The position numbers were made by a program, and so were the translations under genes. A DNA stretch of 9,975 bases, taken from an uncultured Clostridium sp. Lineage in GTDB: Bacteria > Bacillota > Clostridia > Lachnospirales > Lachnospiraceae. Below the pieces are notes generated by a model. That model worked only from the letters and a program-made list of their open reading frames with translations, had not been told where the DNA came from and searched no databases. Shown here one piece after another: positions 5,364-9,975 of the stretch. How positions within the stretch are numbered: position 1 is the first letter of the stretch; the number at the start of each line of letters is the position of its first letter. The stretch covers positions 1-9,975 of the forward strand of contig USFH01000078.1 in the NCBI GenBank assembly GCA_900553925.1. Reading direction: 5' to 3'.

Positions 5364-6752
5364 ATGCCAAATATGAGTCCAACAAAGGTTCCTATGCCAC
5401 AGCAGGATCCGAATGTACGAAATAAAAATTTTGAAGAGGTTGCAACCGGTTATACAGCCGAGATGGCAATGGAGGAAGCAACCAGATGTATTAACTGTAA
5501 GAACAGACCCTGTATGACCGGATGCCCGGTAAATGTACCGATTCCCGGATTTATCGAGCAGGTAGCTGCCGGTAACTTCGAGAAGGCATACGAGATCATT
5601 ACAAGCGAGAATGCACTTCCGGCGATCTGTGGACGTGTCTGCCCACAGGAGAATCAGTGCGAGGGTAAGTGTATCCGTGGTATCAAGGGTGAGTCTGTAT
5701 CCATCGGACGTCTGGAGCGTTTCGTGGCAGATTACCATATGGCACATGGTGAGAAGGCAGAGTTGAACATCGAGAAAAACGGCAAGCGTGTTGCGGTTGT
5801 AGGTTCCGGTCCTGCCGGTATTACCTGTGCAGGCGAGCTTGCAAAGAAGGGGTACGACGTAACGATCTTTGAGGCATTACATAAGGCCGGTGGTGTGTTG
5901 AGCTATGGTATTCCTGAGTTCCGTCTTCCGAAATCTCTGGTTGCAAAGGAACTGGAGAATATTACAGATCTTGGTGTAGATCTGGAGACAAATGTTGTAA
6001 TCGGACGTTCTCTGACCGTGGATGATCTGTTTGCACGTGGATTTGACGCTGTGTTCCTTGGAACCGGTGCCGGACTTCCAAACTTCCTTCGGATTCCGGG
6101 AGAGAATCTGCTTGGCGTATATTCTGCAAATGAGTTCTTAACACGTGTGAATCTGATGAAGGGTTATAAGAAGGGCGAAGTACCAACACCTATCAAGGTA
6201 GGCAAGCGTGTTGCGGTTGTCGGTGCCGGTAACGTAGCGATGGATGCAGCAAGAACGGCTAAGAGACTTGGTGCAGAGGAAGTGTATATTGTATATCGTC
6301 GTGGAGCAGAAGAAGTACCTGCCCGTAAGGAAGAAGTCGAGCATGCAAAGGAAGAGGGTGTAATCTTCAAACTGCTTAACAACCCTGTAGAAATCCATGG
6401 AGAAGATGGATGGGTAACCGGTATTGAAGTCGTAGCACAGGAACTTGGTGAACCGGACGCTTCCGGACGTAGACGTCCACAGCCAATTGAGGGTTCAAAT
6501 ACGATTATTCCGGTTGAGACAGTTGTTATCGCAATCGGTCAGTCTCCAAATCCTCTGATCCGCCAGACAACCGAAGGCTTAGAGACACAGAAGTGGGGCG
6601 GTATCATTGTCGATGAAGAGACCGGTGAGAGTACACGCAAGCACGTGTATGCCGGCGGTGATGTTGTTACAGGTGCGGCAACCGTTATTCTTGCAATGGG
6701 TGCCGGCAAGAAGGCAGCAAAGGCAATTGATGAGTCATTAAAGGAAATGTAA
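5364..6752 (+). CDS. nfnB: NfnB: NADPH-binding, bifurcating-FAD subunit (GltD/glutamate synthase small-subunit fold)
   Basis: 462 aa. NfnB carries the bifurcating FAD, the NADPH site and two [4Fe-4S] clusters leading to ferredoxin. Cluster Cys are C42, C45, C50, C54 and C89, C93, C99, C103. FAD-binding GSGPAGITCAGELA (147-160) starts the first Rossmann fold. NADP-binding GAGNVAMDAARTAKRLGA (287-304) starts the second, with YRRG (311-314) after it. A final FAD motif AGGDVVTGAATVI (430-442) closes the chain. Databases often call it glutamate synthase small subunit (GltD, gltA), but no large GOGAT subunit is near and the FNR-like nfnA directly precedes it. SD AGGAGGG (5349-5355) overlaps the nfnA stop, showing tight coupling. 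Confidence 0.93.
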   Translation: MPNMSPTKVPMPQQDPNVRNKNFEEVATGYTAEMAMEEATRCINCKNRPCMTGCPVNVPIPGFIEQVAAGNFEKAYEIITSENALPAICGRVCPQENQCEGKCIRGIKGESVSIGRLERFVADYHMAHGEKAELNIEKNGKRVAVVGSGPAGITCAGELAKKGYDVTIFEALHKAGGVLSYGIPEFRLPKSLVAKELENITDLGVDLETNVVIGRSLTVDDLFARGFDAVFLGTGAGLPNFLRIPGENLLGVYSANEFLTRVNLMKGYKKGEVPTPIKVGKRVAVVGAGNVAMDAARTAKRLGAEEVYIVYRRGAEEVPARKEEVEHAKEEGVIFKLLNNPVEIHGEDGWVTGIEVVAQELGEPDASGRRRPQPIEGSNTIIPVETVVIAIGQSPNPLIRQTTEGLETQKWGGIIVDEETGESTRKHVYAGGDVVTGAATVILAMGAGKKAAKAIDESLKEM

Positions 6753-6754
6753 AT

Positions 6755-7276
6755 ATGGTAAATAACTTGGAAGGTTATGCGGAATACGCAGTACAAAAGA
6801 AATTAAAAGCAAAGGACCGGATGCCTGTTTTGGCATCCGCTGCTTTGATGGTTGCGGGATTTGCGATCTGGACGTTTATAGCAGGCTGGGTAGGTCCGTC
6901 GATTCTGATTATAGGTATTGCTCTTACGATTATTACTGCGACACGGCAGGAGCTGGAGTATGAGTATATATTTGTGAACGGGGATTGTGAGATCTCGAAG
7001 ATCGTAAAACGCTCATCACGGAAAAAGGTGTATGAGTTTGAAGCAGGTAAGATCCAGAAGGTGCTGCCATATACTTCAATTCTGTTCGATAATGAACGTC
7101 AGGCACATCCGGATATGATTATCCGGGATTACACTTCCTGCTTTCCGGACAGGAAAGAGAAGTGGTATGCATTTATTAACAACAGCAAAAATCGCACAGA
7201 AGCAGCTGTGCTGGAATTGAATGACAAATCGATAGAACATGTCAAGCTTTTCTATAAAAACAAATATATGGAATAA
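6755..7276 (+). CDS. Small two-TM protein, DUF6106-like
   Basis: 173 aa, function unknown. It starts two bases after the nfnB stop. Its SD, AAGGAAA (6741-6747), lies inside the nfnB end, so it is the third gene of the operon. Two hydrophobic segments, about 24-43 and 46-63, form a hairpin. A mostly cytoplasmic region follows, with LEYEYIFVNGDCEISKIVKRSSRKK (from 67), a beta-rich look and a Lys/Arg patch. Clostridial proteins I know as DUF6106 share the LEYEY-(I/L)-(F/Y)VNG core, so I place it there from memory. It may have no functional link to NfnAB: such genes are common at operon ends. The terminator directly behind it closes the unit. Confidence 0.85.
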   Translation: MVNNLEGYAEYAVQKKLKAKDRMPVLASAALMVAGFAIWTFIAGWVGPSILIIGIALTIITATRQELEYEYIFVNGDCEISKIVKRSSRKKVYEFEAGKIQKVLPYTSILFDNERQAHPDMIIRDYTSCFPDRKEKWYAFINNSKNRTEAAVLELNDKSIEHVKLFYKNKYME

Positions 7277-7277
7277 T

Positions 7278-7308
7278 AAAAACGGAGCTTTGAAAAGCTC
7301 CGTTTTTT
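7278..7308. terminator. Strong terminator of the nfnAB operon
   Basis: The stem AAAAACGGAGCTTT (7278-7291) pairs with 7294-7307, leaving effectively a TTGAAA-type loop, and T6 ends at 7308. The A-run on the other side lets it also serve the convergent gene at 7326-7559. Confidence 0.95.
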
Positions 7309-7325
7309 ATTAAGAATATGTATGA

Positions 7326-7559
7326 TTACGGCTCGAGAGGAGTCATCTTAAGACCTTTGTACATCTTGGTGTAGATGCTTTTCTCATCCTGATAAAGCAC
7401 ATATCCGCGTGCGCCGTCTTTTACGACATAGGCATATTTGTTCTTTTGAACGTTCATGTACAATACCTCATCCACGTTCAATTCCTTTGCTTTTGCCTTT
7501 GCCGTATATACGTTAAGTGGCTCTAATTTGAATTTTTTAACTGCCTGATCCACTGTCAT
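7326..7559 (-). CDS. 77-aa orphan protein, unknown function
   Basis: 77 aa, Lys-rich, no signal peptide or TM segment, no Cys. Residues 1-33 look helical (MTVDQAVKKFKLEPLNV, then an Ala/Lys helix to NVDEVLY). Residues 34-73 look like a beta sheet with VVKDGARGYVLYQDEKS at 46-62. It is supported by a good RBS (GGGAGG 9 bases before ATG 7559), a near-consensus promoter at 7667-7695 and a terminator behind it. Those three together make a real gene likely despite the size. I do not recognise the family. Confidence 0.7.
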   Translation of the reverse strand: MTVDQAVKKFKLEPLNVYTAKAKAKELNVDEVLYMNVQKNKYAYVVKDGARGYVLYQDEKSIYTKMYKGLKMTPLEP

Positions 7560-7652
7560 AGTTCCTTACCTCCCATATAGCAATTCCATAGTCTTTTACT
7601 CTTGCTCTTCAAGCTGTAAAATTATATAATTATAATTAGTTTTATTATAATT

Positions 7653-7681
7653 CTTTCATTGACTTTAGTATATTGTATATT
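7653..7681 (+). promoter_or_regulatory. Candidate plus-strand promoter for queH
   Basis: -35 CTTTCA (7653-7658, 3 of 6), 17-base spacer, -10 TATATT (7676-7681, 5 of 6). It overlaps the minus-strand promoter of the 77-aa gene, so the two would compete or share control. Confidence 0.35.
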
Positions 7682-7695
7682 ATTGCTAAAGTCAA
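7659..7695. repeat. Perfect 10-bp inverted repeat, operator candidate
   Basis: TTGACTTTAG (7659-7668) and CTAAAGTCAA (7686-7695) are exact complements 17 bases apart. The right arm contains the minus-strand -35 and the left arm overlaps its -10, so a bound protein would block that promoter. No T-run follows the repeat and it lies upstream of both genes, so a terminator role is unlikely. Confidence 0.6.
7667..7695 (-). promoter_or_regulatory. Promoter of the 77-aa gene
   Basis: Read on the minus strand: TTGACT (7695-7690), 17-base spacer, TATACT (7672-7667). Each hexamer has five of six consensus bases. The leader is about 100 bases and very AT-rich (7620-7660). Confidence 0.75.
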
Positions 7696-7708
7696 CTGTG
7701 AATATTGC

Positions 7709-7750
7709 ACAAAAAACGTTGTTTTTGTAGGCTGAATGGGCGGCTTTTTT
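7709..7750 (+). other. queH leader hairpins, weak attenuator candidate
   Basis: ACAAAAA (7709-7715) pairs with TTTTTGT (7722-7728). Next to it AGGCTG (7729-7734) pairs with CGGCTT (7741-7746) with two G-T pairs, and the T-run goes to 7750. The second hairpin has a terminator layout but is weak. Confidence 0.25.
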
Positions 7751-7777
7751 CGGCGAAGTGACAAGGAAAGGATAAAA

Positions 7778-8386
7778 ATGGACAAGGAAATAAAACAATA
7801 TGCAAAAAAACCAAAAAAAATGCTATTACATGTGTGCTGCGCGCCGTGTAGTTCTCATGTGCTGAGTGTATTATATGAAGAATATGATATTACAGCATTT
7901 TTTTATAATCCCAATATTACGGAAAAAGCAGAGTATGAAAAACGCATAGAGGAATTAGAGCGGTTTACGCAGGAGGCGGAATTTGCACGGAATGTAATTG
8001 TTTGTGATGGCGTATATGAACCAGAGAAATTCTACGAGATTGCGAGAGGCCTGGAGAAGGAACCGGAGCGCGGACGCCGATGTTACAAATGTTATGAACT
8101 CCGGCTGGAGGAGACAGCTCGGTATGCGAAGGCGCATGGATTCGATATTTTCACAACGACACTGTCAATCAGTCCGCATAAAAATGCAGCATGGTTAAAT
8201 GAGATTGGTGAGAGGATGGCAGAAAAATATGGCATTTCTTATCTGTACAGTGATTTCAAGAAAAAAAATGGATATGCTCATTCCATCGAGTTGTCACGGG
8301 AGTATCACCTGTACCGGCAGGACTATTGTGGATGTATTTACAGCCGCTTGGAAAGGGAAGAACAAAAGAAGAATAAAAGAATCTGA
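7778..8386 (+). CDS. queH: Epoxyqueuosine reductase QueH
   Basis: 202 aa from ATG 7778. QueH reduces epoxyqueuosine to queuosine in tRNA, the last step of Q synthesis; it is a cobalamin-independent replacement for QueG. Seen: MLLHVCCAPCSSHV (15-28; C20, C21, C24), RCYKCYELRL (101-110; C102, C105), TTLSISPHKN (127-136), and DYCGCIYS (182-189; C184, C186). In the studied Thermotoga enzyme, paired Cys motifs hold a [4Fe-4S] cluster and a second iron site. SD AAAGGA (7767-7772) sits 5 bases before ATG 7778. An in-frame ATG at 7736 would add 14 residues (MGGFFRRSD...) but has no SD and lies in a hairpin, so I reject it. No other queuosine genes are near, suggesting salvage or a distant cluster. 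Confidence 0.93.
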   Translation: MDKEIKQYAKKPKKMLLHVCCAPCSSHVLSVLYEEYDITAFFYNPNITEKAEYEKRIEELERFTQEAEFARNVIVCDGVYEPEKFYEIARGLEKEPERGRRCYKCYELRLEETARYAKAHGFDIFTTTLSISPHKNAAWLNEIGERMAEKYGISYLYSDFKKKNGYAHSIELSREYHLYRQDYCGCIYSRLEREEQKKNKRI

Positions 8387-8395
8387 CAAAAGGGG

Positions 8396-8424
8396 TTGTG
8401 CTATGTCGAAAATTGATGTATAAT
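8396..8424 (+). promoter_or_regulatory. Probable carAB promoter
   Basis: -10 TATAAT is perfect (8419-8424). The -35 TTGTGC (8396-8401) at 17 bases has three of six. Start near 8431, giving a leader of about 110 bases with a terminator-like hairpin inside. Confidence 0.5.
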
Positions 8425-8438
8425 TTTTGCAATTTGAG

Positions 8439-8490
8439 AAAAAAGAGCTTCGGATAACTATGCAATTTTTCCGTTTCCCTCTTTTTTTTT
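8439..8490 (+). terminator. Terminator after queH or attenuator in the carA leader
   Basis: AAAAAAGAG (8439-8447) pairs with CTCTTTTTT (8479-8487), with an inner CGGA/TCCG pair (8451-8454, 8470-8473) and T9 (8482-8490). The stem shares its T's with the U-tract, so it is less sure than the other terminators. It is the only terminator-like signal after queH. If the promoter at 8396 is used, it falls about 8-60 bases into the carA transcript. Confidence 0.5.
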
Positions 8491-8540
8491 GAGCAAATTT
8501 CTTGTTTTGCAAGTAAATCTAAGAAGAAAGGACAAAGACT

Positions 8541-9614
8541 ATGAAAGCATTTCTGATACTGGAAGATGGCCATGTATTCGAGGGGAAAAGCGTCGGTTCG
8601 ACCAAGGAAATTATCAGTGAGATCGTATTTAATACATCGATGACTGGTTATCTGGAAGTACTGACGGATCCTTCTTATGCAGGACAGTCTGTGTGTATGA
8701 CGTATCCGTTGATTGGTAACTATGGTATTTGTAAGGAAGATATGGAGGCGGAGCGCCCATGGCAGTCTGGCTTTATTGTCAGAGAACTGGCGAAGCGGCC
8801 AAGCAACTTCCGAAGCGAGGAAAGTGTCGAGTCATTTCTTATAGAAAATGATATTACCGGAATTGAGGCAATTGATACACGTGCATTAACGAAGATTCTG
8901 CGGGACAAAGGTACGATGAAGGGCATGATTACAACGGATGAGAATTTTGATAAGGACGATTGTATCAAAAGGATCAAGGCATGGAGCATGGGACATGTTG
9001 TGCTGGATGTCACATGCAAGGAGAAGATGAGCTTCCCAGGCGATGGTTATAAGGTTGCGGTCATCGACCTTGGTGTGAAGAAGAACATTGTGCGTTGTCT
9101 GTTGGAGCGTGGTTGTTCAGTGACTGTATATCCGGCGGAGACTCCTGCAGAGGAGATCATCGCGGATGCACCGGATGGAATTATGCTGACGAACGGCCCT
9201 GGAGATCCGAAGGATAACGTGAAGACGATCGAAGAAATCAAGAAGCTTTTTGCTACGAAGATTCCAATCTTCGCAATCTGTCTTGGACATCAGCTTCTGG
9301 CACTTGCAAACGGTGCAGATACACAGAAGATGAAATATGGACATCGTGGAGCAAATCATCCGGTAAAGGATTTAAAGACCGGAAAGGTATATATTTCAAC
9401 ACAGAATCATGGCTATGTGGTAAAGGAAGAGACGTTGGATCGTGATATTGCAGAGCCAAGCTTTATCAATGTAAATGATAAGACAATTGAGGGTGTTCAT
9501 TACCTTGGAAAGAATGTACAGACGGTACAGTTCCATCCGGAAGCCTGTGCAGGCCCGCTTGATACCGGATTTTTGTTTGATGAGTTTATGAATATGATGG
9601 AGGTGTCTAAATAA
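8541..9614 (+). CDS. carA: Carbamoyl phosphate synthase small (glutaminase) subunit
   Basis: 357 aa, the usual size. CarA splits glutamine and passes ammonia through a tunnel to CarB, which makes carbamoyl phosphate for pyrimidines and arginine. Residues 1-150 are the CPSase small-chain N-domain (ILEDGHVFEGKSVG 6-19; FNTSMTGYLEVLTDPSY 30-46). The class I amidotransferase domain follows: TNGPGDP (217-223), nucleophile C247 in FAICLGHQ, STQNHGY (286-292), and catalytic H332/E334 in QFHPEA. SD AAAGGA (8527-8532), spacing 8. The stop shares one base with the carB start, a translational coupling overlap. No PyrR-binding loop or arginine box was recognised upstream, so which pathway signal controls it is open. 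Confidence 0.97.
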   Translation: MKAFLILEDGHVFEGKSVGSTKEIISEIVFNTSMTGYLEVLTDPSYAGQSVCMTYPLIGNYGICKEDMEAERPWQSGFIVRELAKRPSNFRSEESVESFLIENDITGIEAIDTRALTKILRDKGTMKGMITTDENFDKDDCIKRIKAWSMGHVVLDVTCKEKMSFPGDGYKVAVIDLGVKKNIVRCLLERGCSVTVYPAETPAEEIIADAPDGIMLTNGPGDPKDNVKTIEEIKKLFATKIPIFAICLGHQLLALANGADTQKMKYGHRGANHPVKDLKTGKVYISTQNHGYVVKEETLDRDIAEPSFINVNDKTIEGVHYLGKNVQTVQFHPEACAGPLDTGFLFDEFMNMMEVSK

Positions 9615-9975
9615 TGCCAAAGAATCCACACGTAAAAAAGGTTGTAGTTATTGGATCCGGTCCGATTGTCATCGGACAGGCGGCAGAGTTTGATTATGCC
9701 GGTACACAGGCATGCCGTTCCCTGAGGGAAGAGGGCATCTGCGTAGTATTGATCAACTCGAATCCTGCCACCATCATGACAGATAAGGATATTGCAGATA
9801 AGGTATATATTGAGCCTTTGACACCGGAGGTTGTGAAGGCGGTTATCAAGAAGGAAAAGCCGGATAGCGTGCTTCCGACACTGGGTGGTCAGGCAGCGTT
9901 AAATATCGCGATGGAACTGGAAGAGTCTGGTTTCCTGAAGGAACATAATGTAAGGCTGCTTGGTACATCTTCTAA
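9614..9975 (+). CDS. carB: Carbamoyl phosphate synthase large subunit, N-terminal part (runs off window)
   Basis: About 120 of roughly 1070 codons are present, with an open frame to the edge. The start overlaps the carA stop (TAATG, one base). SD GGAGGT (9599-9604) lies inside carA. Translation gives KKVVVIGSGPIVIGQAAEFD (from residue 8), then YAGTQACRSLREEG, LINSNPATIMTD, YIEPLTPEVV and LPTLGGQAALNIA. These are the hallmark N-terminal motifs of CarB, whose first ATP-grasp domain phosphorylates bicarbonate. The ATP-grasp domains lie beyond the window. Confidence 0.96.
   Translation, partial: MPKNPHVKKVVVIGSGPIVIGQAAEFDYAGTQACRSLREEGICVVLINSNPATIMTDKDIADKVYIEPLTPEVVKAVIKKEKPDSVLPTLGGQAALNIAMELEESGFLKEHNVRLLGTSS

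Noticed and set aside
5364..6752. GltD, small subunit of glutamate synthase
   Set aside because: No large GOGAT gene is present and an NfnA-type partner sits directly upstream.
7736..7777. Longer queH start at ATG 7736
   Set aside because: No SD, it sits inside a hairpin loop, and the ATG at 7778 has AAAGGA at good spacing.
7560..7777. preQ1 riboswitch upstream of queH
   Set aside because: I could not find the stem plus A-rich tail pseudoknot pattern; only weak hairpins are present.
8256..8573. Minus-strand 105-codon frame across queH and the carA leader
   Set aside because: It reads antisense through two real genes and a terminator, with no supporting signals.
1..9975. CRISPR array, transposon, prophage or defence island
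   Set aside because: No regular direct repeats, no transposase or integrase motifs, and gene content is housekeeping.

Overview
The window looks like chromosomal core DNA from a Gram-positive anaerobe of the class Clostridia, most likely family Lachnospiraceae. The evidence is moderate GC with AT-rich intergenic gaps, strong GGAGG-type ribosome binding sites, TTGACA/TATAAT promoters, an NfnAB electron-bifurcating transhydrogenase, and several small membrane or cell-surface proteins of types typical of that family. I see no transposase, integrase, phage gene, CRISPR array or defence cassette.

Layout. Bases 1-72 are the 3' portion of a Met (CAT) tRNA gene with unusual stem mismatches. A terminator and a long AT-rich region follow, with phased A-tracts, a possible WalR-type box and a strong promoter. 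These lead to a secreted or anchored protein with a C-terminal 3D-like (double-psi beta-barrel) domain (404-1288). A 15-bp bidirectional terminator separates it from a convergent gene (1399-2463, minus) for a Gly/Pro-rich, two-TM protein whose extracellular part resembles a TPM domain with its halves in swapped order. Divergent from that is ispF (2704-3285), with an unusual CxxCxxC C-terminal tail, then a GNAT acetyltransferase (3393-4406).

Bases 4505-7276 form an operon: nfnA, nfnB and a small two-TM protein of DUF6106 type. It has an extended -10 promoter, a perfect 7+1+7 palindrome just after the predicted transcription start, and a strong terminator. NfnAB couples ferredoxin and NADH oxidation to NADP+ reduction at the membrane-free redox pool. 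A 77-aa orphan gene lies on the minus strand (7326-7559); its promoter is embedded in a perfect 10-bp inverted repeat shared with the upstream region of queH (epoxyqueuosine reductase, 7778-8386). The window ends with carA and the start of carB (carbamoyl phosphate synthase), preceded by a promoter and a terminator-like hairpin that together look like a leader attenuator.

Most genes are ordinary housekeeping genes, and I do not see a clear undescribed multi-gene system. The best leads are the apparently permuted TPM-like protein, the Cys-rich IspF tail, the mismatched tRNA, and the two perfect operator-like palindromes with no assigned regulator.
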